A program made the position numbers and the translations under genes. Source: Streptomyces lavendulae subsp. lavendulae (GTDB lineage Bacteria > Actinomycetota > Actinomycetes > Streptomycetales > Streptomycetaceae). From it: a stretch of 64,000 nucleotides of DNA. Where the stretch lies: the NCBI RefSeq assembly GCF_002803845.1, contig NZ_CP024985.1, forward strand, positions 5,653,501 to 5,717,500, in the 5' to 3' direction. Below the pieces are notes generated by a model that had not been told where the DNA came from, searched no databases, and saw only the letters and a list, made by a program, of their open reading frames with translations. Positions 1-8,345 of this stretch are shown one piece after another; the stretch's first letter is position 1, and each line of letters opens with the position of its first letter.

Positions 1-129
1 GTCGTAGCCGGTCCAGCCGAGGGGGCCGTCGTCGGCGGACTCCCGCTGTGGCGCGGGGAGTTCGGCGAAGCTGCCGGGGTCGGCGAGGGCGGCGATGGCG
101 GCGCGGGCGGAGAGGCGGGTCGTCGTCAC
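1..129 (-). CDS. Carboxyl transferase (AccD/PccB-like), N-terminal part only
   Basis: Only the first 43 codons are inside the window; the gene continues past the left edge. It starts at a GTG at position 129 on the minus strand. The visible protein begins VTTTRLSARAAIAALADPG and carries a GPLGWTGYD stretch, which resembles the start of actinobacterial acyl-CoA/acetyl-CoA carboxylase carboxyltransferases that fuse the two CT halves. No catalytic motif is in view, so the family is inferred only from the N-terminus and from its place beside a LysE gene in the same direction, 17 bases away. Confidence 0.5.
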   Translation of the reverse strand, partial: MTTTRLSARAAIAALADPGSFAELPAPQRESADDGPLGWTGYD

Positions 130-146
130 GGATTCACCCTAGGGGG

Positions 147-830
147 TCATGCCAGGTCCGGCAGGGGGAAGGCGATCTTCAGGGCGTAGGCCGCGACGAG
201 GCCGTAGCCGAGGCGGAAGGTCCAGGCGCGGGCGGCGGGGGAGATCCTGCGGCCGGCGAAGGCGCCGAGGGCGACGAGGGTCTGCTGCCACAGGAGGGAG
301 GCGGCGGCGACGCCGACGAGGAAGGCGCCGGCGGTGGCGGGGGTGGTGAGGGCGGAGGCCTGGGCGGTGGTGAGGGCGGCGAAGTAGAGGGCGGTGGTGG
401 GGTTCACGGCGGTGAGGCCGACGTACCGGCCGAACGCCCTGACGGCACCGGCCCCACCGGCACCGCCGCCGCTCCCGGTGCCGTCCCCCGGGGGCCGGTC
501 CCCGGGCGGTGGCGGGGCCGGTGGGGTGGAGGAGGCGGGGCGGGCGGAGCGGTGGAGGGCGTGGGCGGCGATGGACAGCAGGACCGCGGCCGCGAAGAGG
601 CGGATCCAGGCCTCGACGGGGGAGACCCGGGAGGCCACCCACGGACCCACCGCGGTGGCCAGCGCGGCGTAGCCCAGGTCGACCGCCGCGATGCCCGCCG
701 CCGCGGCCACCGCCGTACGGCGGTGGCGCATCGCCTCCTGGAGCAGCAGCACGCTCATCGCGCCCATCGGCATCGCCACGCCCAGGCCCGCGACCGCGCC
801 CGACAGGGCGGGGGAGAAGAGTTCGCTCAT
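147..830 (-). CDS. LysE-family exporter (amino acid/small molecule efflux)
   Basis: A 227-residue inner-membrane protein starting MSELFSPALSG at 830. It has the LysE/RhtB pattern: a first membrane helix with a GVAMPMGAMS turn, then helices around residues 40-60 and 65-85, a cytoplasmic proline/glycine-rich linker near residues 88-120, an NPTTALYF motif in the C-terminal half and three more hydrophobic helices. The linker is longer and lower in complexity than in most family members. A longer in-frame ORF extends upstream but would run through the divergent lrp-like gene, so the ATG at 830 was chosen. It faces an Lrp-type regulator across 70 bases, the usual lysE-lysG/lrp layout; that regulator probably controls it. 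The substrate cannot be told from sequence. Confidence 0.8.
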   Translation of the reverse strand: MSELFSPALSGAVAGLGVAMPMGAMSVLLLQEAMRHRRTAVAAAAGIAAVDLGYAALATAVGPWVASRVSPVEAWIRLFAAAVLLSIAAHALHRSARPASSTPPAPPPPGDRPPGDGTGSGGGAGGAGAVRAFGRYVGLTAVNPTTALYFAALTTAQASALTTPATAGAFLVGVAAASLLWQQTLVALGAFAGRRISPAARAWTFRLGYGLVAAYALKIAFPLPDLA

Positions 831-900
831 GGACGGGAGGGTGGGGTGCGGGGGCACCCGATGGGCGGCCGATATCGGCTCGGACTGCGAGAATCGCGGT

Positions 901-1341
901 ATGGACCGCCTCGACAGGGAAATCCTCGGCATCCTGCAGCAGGATGCGCGGCTCTCGTACCGCGACCTCGGCGTCCGCGTCGGGCTCAGCGCGAACGCCA
1001 CCGCCGACCGGGTGCGCCGGATGCGGCGGGACGGGGTGATCCGCGGGTTCACCGTCATCGTGGACCCGGCGGCCGACACCCGGGGCGGGCTCGTGGTCTT
1101 CATCGACCTCGTCCTGCGGCAGGACACGACCAACGAGGAGTTCGAGCAGCGGGTCGCCACCCTTCCCGGGATCACCGAGGTGGTGCACGTGACGGGGGAG
1201 TACGACTACCTCGTGCGGGCGCGGGCCGCGGACCCCGCCGCGCTCGACGCGCTGCTGCGGCGGCTCAAGCGGGAGGCCGGGGTGGCGCAGTCCAGCACCC
1301 GGATCGCGTTGCGGGCCGCCACGAGGCACCCGGCCGGGTGA
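901..1341 (+). CDS. Lrp/AsnC-family transcriptional regulator
   Basis: 146 residues, the normal single-unit Lrp length. Residues 1-50 form the AsnC-type winged helix-turn-helix (MDRLDREILGILQQDARLS, then a recognition helix near SANATADRVRRM). Residues 65-140 form the RAM effector-binding domain, with the typical VVHVTGEYDYLV strand. The gene is divergent from the LysE exporter, and this pairing in bacteria usually means the regulator senses an amino acid and switches the exporter. The shared 70-base gap (831-900) should hold both promoters. The start ATG at 901 was preferred to an upstream start at 691 because the longer form would add non-family sequence and overlap the exporter. Confidence 0.88.
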   Translation: MDRLDREILGILQQDARLSYRDLGVRVGLSANATADRVRRMRRDGVIRGFTVIVDPAADTRGGLVVFIDLVLRQDTTNEEFEQRVATLPGITEVVHVTGEYDYLVRARAADPAALDALLRRLKREAGVAQSSTRIALRAATRHPAG

Positions 1342-1535
1342 TGTCGCCGGGATGTCCGCGACCCGGGGGCCAGGACCGCCGCCCCGCGCGGGGCGGGCGG
1401 TAGCGTGCCGGTGGACGCCGGACGTCCGGGGCCGGGGAGTCCCGCGCCCGTGTCCGGGGAGCGGGGGGACGGCAAGCGGGGAGCCGGGGCGTACCCGTCT
1501 GCCCGGCGGCGCACTGTCATCCTCGGTGAGGGGCG

Positions 1536-2645
1536 ATGATCGTATCGGTGGTGTCGATGCCGGAGGGCGTCGTCACGCGCACGGACCTGCCCGGGGCCCG
1601 GGAGCGCCTCGCGGCCTCCGACTTCGTGATCGTGGACATCGACCTGGGCGAGGAGCCCGAACCCGGCGAGGAGCCGGAGCCCGGCGGGGAACCAGCGCCC
1701 GTGCCCGGCGGGGAGAGCGCGCCCGGAGAGGAGCCGCTCTTCCGCGGGCTCGGACTGGACGACGAGGCCTGGAAGTGGCTCGGCGGACCGCGGGAACCCG
1801 TGCGGGTGGAGTACCGCGAGGGCACCGTCGGATGTGTCGTCCCGGTGCTCGACGGCAGCCGCGTCGTCCACGTCCACCTGCTCGCGAGCGAGCACCGGCT
1901 CGTCATGGTGCACCACGGGCCCGTCGAGGTGATCGAGACCTTCGTCGGACGGCTGCCGCAGGACAGGCCCGCCGACCCGGCGGCCACGGTGTTCCTCCTC
2001 CTGCACGGCGCGCTGGAGGGGTTCCGCCGGGCCGCCTCCCAGGCCCTGCTGGAGGTCGAGGACATCGAGCAGGCGATGTTCGAGCAGTGGGAGCCGCGGG
2101 ACGTCCAGCGCCTGGCCCAGCTGCGGCGGCGCGCGGCCCAGCTGCACCGTGCGTTCCGCCCCTACGCCGCGGTCGCGCAGGAGTTCCTCGCGCGCCGCGG
2201 GCTGGCGCACCGCGAGATCCCGGAGGAGCGGCGGGCGTTGCACCGCCTGCACGAGAGCACCGTGCGGCTGGTGGTGCTGGAGATCGAGTCCTTGCGGGAC
2301 GAGACCCGGCGGGCCGCCGACAGCTACGCCTCCCTCGTCGCCGACCGGCAGAACCTCGTGATCAACCGACTCGCCATCGTCTCCGTGATCTTCCTGCCGC
2401 TGTCGTTCCTGACCGGCTTCTTCGGCATGAACTTCGGCTTCATGAGCACCCTCATGGCGAGCGAGAAGGCCTTCCTGGCGCTCGGCCTCGGCCTGCAGCT
2501 GTGCGCCCTGGTCGTGGCCATGTACTTCGTGCTGTACCGCACGCACTGGCGCCAGCTCCGGGGAGGCGGGCCGGACGACACCGCCGACCGCCGGCGCCGC
2601 CGGCTGCTGCAGGCCGGGCGCCGCGCCGACGGCGAAGGGTCCTAG
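1536..2645 (+). CDS. corA: CorA-family divalent metal ion transporter
   Basis: 369 residues, starting at ATG 1536 behind a GGTGAGGGG ribosome site. Residues 75-300 are the long helical cytoplasmic funnel. Two membrane helices lie near residues 290-345, separated by the signature FFGMNFG, the GMN selectivity motif of Mg2+/Co2+ CorA channels. The N-terminal region (about residues 35-65) is an acidic proline repeat of the EPEPGEEPEPGGEPAP type, which is not part of the fold and may vary between strains. The stop overlaps by four bases the stop of the convergent kinase gene. Ion preference (Mg, Co, Zn, Ni) is not decided by sequence. Confidence 0.88.
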   Translation: MIVSVVSMPEGVVTRTDLPGARERLAASDFVIVDIDLGEEPEPGEEPEPGGEPAPVPGGESAPGEEPLFRGLGLDDEAWKWLGGPREPVRVEYREGTVGCVVPVLDGSRVVHVHLLASEHRLVMVHHGPVEVIETFVGRLPQDRPADPAATVFLLLHGALEGFRRAASQALLEVEDIEQAMFEQWEPRDVQRLAQLRRRAAQLHRAFRPYAAVAQEFLARRGLAHREIPEERRALHRLHESTVRLVVLEIESLRDETRRAADSYASLVADRQNLVINRLAIVSVIFLPLSFLTGFFGMNFGFMSTLMASEKAFLALGLGLQLCALVVAMYFVLYRTHWRQLRGGGPDDTADRRRRRLLQAGRRADGEGS

Positions 2646-4207
2646 AGCGCCGACTCCCACCGCAGCGTCGTCCCCCGGGCCCCCGCCTCCGTACGGCCGT
2701 CGTCCGTGACCGTCAGGCGGACCCGGCTGCGGGTCGCGTCCACCCGGACCTCGATGGAGGTGACCCCCGAGCGGCGGTGGGCCGCTGCCAGGGCGCCGCG
2801 CAGGGCGGAGAGCAGGTCGCCCGCCACCGGATCGGGGACCAGCGCGTCCACCGCCCCCGTGAAGTGCACCGACGGCTGGAACCCCAGCGGCACCGCCGCC
2901 CCCCCGGTCTCGCGCAGGACCCGGCCCCGGAAGGTCGCGGGGGCGTCGCTCGGCGGCTGCTGGAGGGCGAAGATGGCCGTGCGGACCTCCTGGATGGTGG
3001 AGTCCAGCTCGTCCACGGCCCGGCTCAGCTCCTCCCCGACCGTGTCCCCCGAGGGAGCGTTCGAGGAGCGTCGCCGGGTGCTCTCCAGCATCATCTCCGT
3101 GGCGAACAGCCGCTGGACCACCAGGTCGTGCAGGTCGCGGGCGATCCGGTCCCGGTCCTCGTACACCGCGAGCCGTTCGCGGTCGTGCTGGGCGTCGGCC
3201 AGGACCAGGGCCAGCGCCGCCTGGGAGGCGAACTGCGAGGCCAGCAGCCGGTCCACCGCGTCGTACGCCGGACCGCCCCGGGCCCGCGGCAGGGCGAGCG
3301 TGCCGATCAGCTGGCCGCCGCTCTGGAGCGGCAGCATCATGCTGGGGCCGAAACGTTCCCGCACGTGGGTGGTCATCCGGGGATCGGTCGCGGAGTCCTC
3401 GATGAAGACCGGCTCCCCGCCCAGCAGCTGCTCCAGCACCGCCGAGCCGGGGGCGATGGCCGTGCCGACCAGGTCGCCGGGGTCCCCCTGCGTGGAGGCG
3501 GCGACGATCTCCATGCCGCCCTCCGGGGTCGGCTGGAGCACCACCCCGGCGGCGGCGTCCGCGAGCAGCCGGGCGCGTTCGGCCACGCACATCAGGGCGT
3601 CGGCGGCCGGACGCCCCGCCAGCAGGGTGGTGGTCACGGCCGCGGCGCCCTCGATCCAGCGCTCCCGGCGGCGGGCCGTCTCGTAGAGGCGGGCGTTGCC
3701 GATCGCTATGCCCGCCTGTGAGGCCAGGACGCGGACCAGCGCGAGGTCCTCCTCGGTGAAGGGGCCGCCGCCCGCCTTCTCGGTGAGGTAGAGGTTGCCG
3801 AACACCTCGGTGTGCACCCTGATGGGCACGCCGAGGAAGCTGCGCATGGGCGGGTGGCCGGCCGGGAAGCCCACCGAGCGGGGGTCCTTCGTCAGGTCGT
3901 CCAGCAACAGCGGCCGCGGGTCGTCCACGAGCGCGCCGAGCACGCCGGTGCGCCCGTCGGGCATGCGGGCGACGGCCGCCCGTTCGGCCTCGCTCATCCC
4001 CGCGGTGAACAGCCGGGTCAGCCGGGCGCGCTCGGGGTCGACGACCCCGAGCGCGCCGTACCGTGCCGCGCACAGCTCGGCGGCGGATTCCACGATGTGC
4101 TGGAGGGTGGTCCGCAGCTCCAGTTCGGAGCCGACGTTGAGGACCGCCTCCAGGAGCACGGGCAGGCTGGACGGCTCGTCCGGTGGATCCGGTGGCTCCG
4201 GCGTCAT
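2642..4207 (-). CDS. GAF-domain sensor histidine kinase with degenerate ATPase domain
   Basis: 521 residues. Two GAF domains lie at about residues 20-170 and 195-345, followed by a HisKA_3 dimerisation helix with the phospho-acceptor motif RDRIARDLHDLVVQRLF (His about 360) and the usual DSTIQEVRTAIFALQ helix. The C-terminal HATPase region is poor: the Asn of the N-box is missing (the helix reads LRGALAAAHRRSG), the G1-like VTDDG is present, and the protein ends soon after with no G2 box. ATP binding is therefore doubtful. The start ATG at 4207 overlaps the stop of the MreB-like gene in an ATGA arrangement, so the two are translationally coupled. No response regulator gene is adjacent. Confidence 0.8.
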   Translation of the reverse strand: MTPEPPDPPDEPSSLPVLLEAVLNVGSELELRTTLQHIVESAAELCAARYGALGVVDPERARLTRLFTAGMSEAERAAVARMPDGRTGVLGALVDDPRPLLLDDLTKDPRSVGFPAGHPPMRSFLGVPIRVHTEVFGNLYLTEKAGGGPFTEEDLALVRVLASQAGIAIGNARLYETARRRERWIEGAAAVTTTLLAGRPAADALMCVAERARLLADAAAGVVLQPTPEGGMEIVAASTQGDPGDLVGTAIAPGSAVLEQLLGGEPVFIEDSATDPRMTTHVRERFGPSMMLPLQSGGQLIGTLALPRARGGPAYDAVDRLLASQFASQAALALVLADAQHDRERLAVYEDRDRIARDLHDLVVQRLFATEMMLESTRRRSSNAPSGDTVGEELSRAVDELDSTIQEVRTAIFALQQPPSDAPATFRGRVLRETGGAAVPLGFQPSVHFTGAVDALVPDPVAGDLLSALRGALAAAHRRSGVTSIEVRVDATRSRVRLTVTDDGRTEAGARGTTLRWESAL

Positions 4208-5241
4208 TCGGACAGCGGGTTGAGGACCATGGGGGCGATCTTCCCTTCCAGCATCGCGCCGAGACCCATCACGGCGCACACGTCGGGCCGTTCCGCGATG
4301 GCCACGGGCATTCCGGTCGCGTCCCGCAGCATCTGGTCCAGGCCGGGCAGCAGGGCGCTGCCTCCCACCATCATGATCCCCCGGTCCGTCAGGTCCGCGA
4401 CCAGGTCGGGCGGGCAGTCCCGGAGGATCTTGCCGATGCCGTCCAGGACGGCGGTCAGGGGAGTGTGGATGGCGTCCCGGACGGCCGCGGTGTCCACGTG
4501 GACGGAGCGGGCGAGTCCGGTGGCCACGTCGCGGCCGTGGATGAGGGTGGAGGCCGGGCCCTCGGCGGTGATGCCGTTGCCGTGCAGGGCCAGTTGCAGG
4601 GGGCGTACCGCCTGGCTCGGCAGCATCAGCTCGTGCGCGTGCCGCAGGTGCTGGACCACGGCGTGGTCGATGGCCTCGCCGCCGACGGGGATCCGCTCGG
4701 CGGTGACGATCGAGCCGAGGGAGAGGACCGCCACCTGGGTGGCCGCCGCCCCGCACACCATGATCATCGTCGCGGTCGGCTGCTCCACGGGCAGGCCGCA
4801 GCCGACGGCCGCCGCGATCAGGGTGTCGACCAGTTCGACGCGGCGGGCGCCGAGCCCCACGAGGGTCTCGACGGTCGCCCGCTGGGCGAGGGGGTCGGCG
4901 TCGTGCGGGGTGCAGGCGGCGGCCCGCAGCCGGGGCTTGCGGCGCAGGGCGCGCCGCAGCTTCTCGCCCAGGAGGTGACGCAGCATCCGCTGGGCCATCT
5001 CGATGTCGACGACGGTGCCGCCGGAGACGGGCCGTACCACGCGGATGTAGTCGGGCGTGCGGCCGGTCATCCGCTCGGCGAAGGAGCCGACGGCGATGAG
5101 CGCACCGGTCCGCGTGTTCACCGCGGCGACGCTGGGCTCGTCGACGACCAGTCCCGCTCCCTTGACGTAGACGCGGGTCCTGGCGGCTCCCAGGTCGACG
5201 GCGACGTGGCAGCGGCGCAACTGCTCAAGACTGACGGTCAC
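4204..5241 (-). CDS. MreB/Mbl-like actin-fold protein
   Basis: 345 residues starting at GTG 5241, eight bases after a clear GGGAGGA site; a longer ORF start lacks this. The phosphate-1 loop VDLGAARTRVYV is near residue 11, and the late VGGSALLPGLDQML nucleotide loop and a PDVCAVMGLG end match MreB. The middle part is diverged, with a short IB region, like the extra MreB paralogues of Streptomyces that act in spore wall synthesis and not rod shape. It is not beside mreCD, which supports the paralogue reading. It is coupled by a four-base overlap to the GAF kinase downstream. Confidence 0.8.
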   Translation of the reverse strand: MTVSLEQLRRCHVAVDLGAARTRVYVKGAGLVVDEPSVAAVNTRTGALIAVGSFAERMTGRTPDYIRVVRPVSGGTVVDIEMAQRMLRHLLGEKLRRALRRKPRLRAAACTPHDADPLAQRATVETLVGLGARRVELVDTLIAAAVGCGLPVEQPTATMIMVCGAAATQVAVLSLGSIVTAERIPVGGEAIDHAVVQHLRHAHELMLPSQAVRPLQLALHGNGITAEGPASTLIHGRDVATGLARSVHVDTAAVRDAIHTPLTAVLDGIGKILRDCPPDLVADLTDRGIMMVGGSALLPGLDQMLRDATGMPVAIAERPDVCAVMGLGAMLEGKIAPMVLNPLSE

Positions 5242-5462
5242 GGCAGATCCTCCCGAGTGCGCTGACGCAAGAAGACCGGCGGTTGCCGGTCGCATTTCAT
5301 ATCTTCTCGGGTAAATGGGTCAACCCGCCCGTTGAAATGCTCCGGGTGGGGTGGGTCGCACGGGGCGCGGGGTGCTGCACAGGGGTGGATTTCTGTACCG
5401 ACAGGCACGACCATGCGCGCACCGCCCGCGCTACCGACGCGTAACAAGGTAAAGGGAAGCCG
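5242..5462. promoter_or_regulatory. Divergent intergenic region before the MreB-like and lipase genes
   Basis: This 221-base gap separates two outward-facing genes and must hold both promoters. A ribosome site AAAGGGAAG sits just before the lipase ATG. A short AT-richer tract near 5297-5320 (CATTTCATATCTTC and GGTAAATGGG) is the best candidate core promoter area. No confident operator was found. Confidence 0.4.
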
Positions 5463-5939
5463 ATGCTGACGACCCGACAGGCGATCCTGGCCCTTCCGAC
5501 CCTCTGCCTCGCCCTCCTCGCACCCCTCCCGGCCCACGCGCAGGACGCCCCGGCCGTCCGGGCCGCGCCGCGCGTCCCGGTGGTCTTCGTCCACGGCTAC
5601 AACGCCGATCCGGGCGTCTGGGGCGCCCTGCGCGAGGACCTGCGCGCCGACGGGTACGCGGACTCGGAGCTGTTCTCCTGGGGGTACGACACCCACCAGT
5701 CGGTCAACGAGGTGCTCTCCGGACGGCTCGCCGCCTACGTCGACCAGGTCCGCCGGCAGACCGGCGCCGCCCGGGTGGACATCGTCGGCCACTCCTTCGG
5801 CTCGCTCGTCAGCCGCTGGTACGTCAAGTTCGGGGGCGGGGCGGCGGCCGTGGACCACTGGGTCTCCCTGGCCGGCCCCAACCACGGCACCTCCACCGCG
5901 TGGGCGTGCGCCCTGTGGGACGAATGGGTACCCCCCTAG
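5463..5939 (+). pseudogene. Secreted lipase/esterase, N-terminal fragment cut by an integrated element
   Basis: The fragment begins with a signal peptide (MLTTRQAILALP...AHA, cleavage near residue 26), then a lipase class 2-type alpha/beta hydrolase: VVFVHGYNADPGVW forms the oxyanion region and VDIVGHSFGSLVS holds the nucleophile Ser. True lipase sequence ends at ALWD (base 5921). After that come the foreign residues EWVPP and a stop from the inserted element. The acid and the His of the triad lie in the other fragment at 15358-15597, so this piece should be inactive. Joining the two pieces at TGGGAC gives one intact frame of 232 residues. Confidence 0.9.
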
Positions 5940-5940
5940 G
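5905..5940. other. Left attachment junction (attL)
   Basis: Host lipase sequence meets the element at the six-base core TGGGAC (5916-5921). To the right is the element arm with GGTACCCC (5927-5934). The same core occurs at 15352-15357. Lipase coding sequence is normal up to the core and foreign after it. Confidence 0.85.
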
Positions 5941-5957
5941 ACATCCAGGGGACACCC

Positions 5958-7523
5958 TTGCGCTCCAGCACCCGCATGACGACGAAGACCGCTGCACCCC
6001 GTACATCCGCCCAGCTCAGCGCACCTAAGCAATCGGCACCCCAGACGGCGGGCATGACCACCCCGAAGCCGTCTGCGAACATCAAGAGGCATGTCACCCG
6101 CTCCGGCGCTGATGTGACAGCCCACACGAACCCCGCGCCCGTCCGGCCTGAGCTTGCCTTCAGCCTCCGTCTGTCGATCTCCTCGGATGAGTCCTCATCC
6201 CTCGCGGTCCAGCGTCGAGCTTGCCGCGCTCAGGCTGTCGCCCTGGGACTCGACCCCGACACCGCCGTTGAGTACATCGACGAAGACGTATCCGGCGCGT
6301 CCGCCCTTGAGAGCCGCACCGAAGGCATGGCCCGCATCCTCGTGGACCGCCCGCGCGTCGTGATCGCGTGGAAGCTCGACCGCTTCGCACGCTCCGTGTC
6401 GGAGTTCCTGAAGCTGGTCACGTGGTCTGAAGAACACGGCGTCGCCCTGGCGACGGCTGACGGGGCCCTGAACACGTCCACGCCCGGCGGTCGCCTCGTG
6501 GCCACCATCCTGGCGGCTCTCGCCCAGTGGGAGCGGGAGATGATCCAGGACCGTGTCACGGCGGCGCACGCGGAGCGACGGGAACAGGGCCGATGGATCG
6601 CCGGTCGCGCACCCTTCCCGTACGTGATGGAACGCCGGGACGGAAAGGCGTACCTCGCTGAGGACCCCAAGGCGTTCGCCCTGGTGCGCGCACAGATAGA
6701 GGCGCTCCTCGCGGGTGGCAAGAACGGCACGCTGTCAGCGACGGCAGAAGCGTTGCCCATCGGGCGAATCCATTGGCGCAACCTGCTGCGCGGGGTCGTC
6801 CTTCGCGGTTGGCGGGAGCACAAGGGTGAGCTTGTCACTGAGTCGGATGGAGTAACCCCGGTCCAGTTCGGCCCTGAGGTCATCGACGCTGCGACGTACA
6901 AGCGCGTCAAGGATCGGCTCAGAGAGCTGGAGGCGGGGGAGCGTGCCCCGCGCCGGAATGCCCCGTGGCTGGCGGACATGGTCTTCTGTGCCGACGGGTG
7001 CAAGATGAACGGCGGGATGAACGACTACAAGAGGTCGCTCTACAAGTGCAGCAAGGGCCACGGGTCGATCATGGCTCACTTCCTTGAGCCGGAGGTGTTC
7101 ACCACCTTCCGTGCCGAGCACGGGGATCAGCCGCTGTATGAGGTGACCTACTCCGGCGGCATCGACCACAGCGGCGAGATTGCCGACCTTGACGCCCAGC
7201 GTGGACGGATCACGAAGGCGGTGGCACAGGTTGACGGCCCGGCGCTCGAAACCCTCACGGCCAAGCTGACGGAGCTTGAAGCGACGTACGCCCGGCTGAA
7301 GGCCGAACACGCCCCGGACGTGACGGAGACGTGGACGCTCACGGACAAGAAGCTGTGGGAGGCATGGGACGAGGCCACGGAGGACCAACGGCGCAACATG
7401 CTCGCCAACGAGGGATGCCGGATCACCGTGCACCCGAAGGACCACCCAGGCGGGCGCATCGTCATTGAGTGGAACGCCGTGCCGCTGGACCCCGAAGGCG
7501 GTGACTACGCCACAGCCGCATAA
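5958..7523 (+). CDS. Large serine recombinase (site-specific integrase)
   Basis: 521 residues. The resolvase-type catalytic domain spans about residues 65-200: the RLS motif holds the expected nucleophile Ser (about 73), followed by IAWKLDRFARSV and PGGRLVATILAALAQWEREMI. A recombinase domain follows, then a zinc-ribbon with VFCADGC...YKCSKGH near residues 340-365 and a coiled coil (about 410-455). TTG at 5958 is preceded by AGGGG, the best ribosome site; ATG at 5976 or 6054 are alternatives, since the first 60 residues are poorly conserved in character. It lies right beside attL, the usual place for int next to attP. It should catalyse attP x attB integration; the directionality factor for excision is not identified. 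Confidence 0.93.
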   Translation: MRSSTRMTTKTAAPRTSAQLSAPKQSAPQTAGMTTPKPSANIKRHVTRSGADVTAHTNPAPVRPELAFSLRLSISSDESSSLAVQRRACRAQAVALGLDPDTAVEYIDEDVSGASALESRTEGMARILVDRPRVVIAWKLDRFARSVSEFLKLVTWSEEHGVALATADGALNTSTPGGRLVATILAALAQWEREMIQDRVTAAHAERREQGRWIAGRAPFPYVMERRDGKAYLAEDPKAFALVRAQIEALLAGGKNGTLSATAEALPIGRIHWRNLLRGVVLRGWREHKGELVTESDGVTPVQFGPEVIDAATYKRVKDRLRELEAGERAPRRNAPWLADMVFCADGCKMNGGMNDYKRSLYKCSKGHGSIMAHFLEPEVFTTFRAEHGDQPLYEVTYSGGIDHSGEIADLDAQRGRITKAVAQVDGPALETLTAKLTELEATYARLKAEHAPDVTETWTLTDKKLWEAWDEATEDQRRNMLANEGCRITVHPKDHPGGRIVIEWNAVPLDPEGGDYATAA

Positions 7524-7542
7524 CCCCGCGCCCGACGCAGGC

Positions 7543-7575
7543 AGCCCCGTTCTCCCCTGGTGGAGCGACGGGGCT
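7543..7575 (+). terminator. Hairpin after the integrase gene
   Basis: AGCCCCGT (7543-7550) pairs with ACGGGGCT (7568-7575), 20 bases after the integrase stop, followed by TCGTCGTCT. Confidence 0.7.
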
Positions 7576-7773
7576 TCGTCGTCTGAGGGGCGTGGGCCGG
7601 CTCATCGCGGGCAACCCTCGCGCTCCTGCTGAGGCGGGGGCAAGACCGCACGTGCGGGATTGACCAACGCGTCACGTGACGGGGTGGCCAGGCAGGCAAT
7701 CCGCTCCCCAGATCCCCTGTGTAGCCGGGACCGGGACGCGTGGCAGGACACAAACGCACTGGTCAGCACTGGA

Positions 7774-7797
7774 TGTCCCCCTGTCCCTGCCTGTCCC
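7774..7797 (-). promoter_or_regulatory. Triple GGGACA box upstream of the ATPase module
   Basis: On the minus strand three GGGACA hexamers follow each other with four- and two-base spacers (on the plus strand TGTCCC at 7774, 7782 and 7792). The same architecture recurs just downstream of the ATPase gene at 9604-9627. The rest of the 318-base gap 7524-7841 holds the integrase terminator and no supported gene; the box lies 45 bases before the next start, so it could be an operator or an origin-type iteron. Confidence 0.6.
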
Positions 7798-7841
7798 GTC
7801 CACGGACCGGCGCACATCTACCAACGAAAGAGCGATGACTC

Positions 7842-8345
7842 ATGACCCTTACCCATGCTCAGGCGCTCCGGCGCGTAACCGAGCGGCTGGACGCTCCACG
7901 ACCGGACGGAGAGAAGTGGTCTACGGACTTCTTCAGGCACGACCGTGACGCGCTGCCGAGCTACCTTGCCCGGCAGGGGCGGTCTGGTGATTTCGGCCGG
8001 GACTACGAGGATCTTGCCGACCCGTACGCCGTGCACGTGCCCGGGTGCGCTGAGCGCTCCGTGGCTGCCCTCCTGGATGCCGTGGCCGACACGGGCCTGA
8101 CGGTGGCCGCCGAGACGAAGCCGGGGAAGTCTCCGCGCTTCGGCCTGGGAGGCAAGCACGCCACGGCGGGGCTGATGGACCTTCGCGGCGTGGTGCTGGC
8201 ACTGGTAGTCGAGTACACGGAGAACGGCCGCCAGGTCCCCGCTGAGCTGCGCTACGCGGCAAGCCGTATCAGCATGTCCGGTACGCATACCGGCGGTGTG
8301 GCCTACCGATTCGGTAAGGCGCTCAAGCGGGTGGCGGGAAGGTGA
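7842..8345 (+). CDS. Element protein of unknown function, coupled to the ATPase
   Basis: 167 residues, ATG at 7842 after a GAAAGAG tract. It is a soluble protein with no signal peptide or membrane segment. I do not recognise a family. Visible features are a charged N-terminus (RVTERLDAPRPDGEKWSTDFF), a basic C-terminus ending FGKALKRVAGR and a glycine-rich stretch, GKSPRFGLGGKHATAG. It overlaps the ATPase start by four bases (GTGA), so the two products are made together and probably act together. By position, in front of a DUF3631-type ATPase and behind a hexamer-box site, it could be a DNA-binding replication or regulatory partner, but this is only inference. Confidence 0.75.
   Translation: MTLTHAQALRRVTERLDAPRPDGEKWSTDFFRHDRDALPSYLARQGRSGDFGRDYEDLADPYAVHVPGCAERSVAALLDAVADTGLTVAAETKPGKSPRFGLGGKHATAGLMDLRGVVLALVVEYTENGRQVPAELRYAASRISMSGTHTGGVAYRFGKALKRVAGR

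Noticed and set aside
48..1403. Long ORFs on both strands over the first 1.4 kb
   Set aside because: They are Arg/Gly/Pro-rich shadow frames of the LysE and Lrp genes, caused by high GC content.
1206..4073. 955-codon minus-strand frame over CorA and the kinase
   Set aside because: It crosses a convergent gene border, has no domain, and is an out-of-phase copy of the kinase and the antisense of corA.
7660..7845. 61-codon ORF before the 7842 gene
   Set aside because: TTG start without ribosome site, no family, and it covers the GGGACA boxes.
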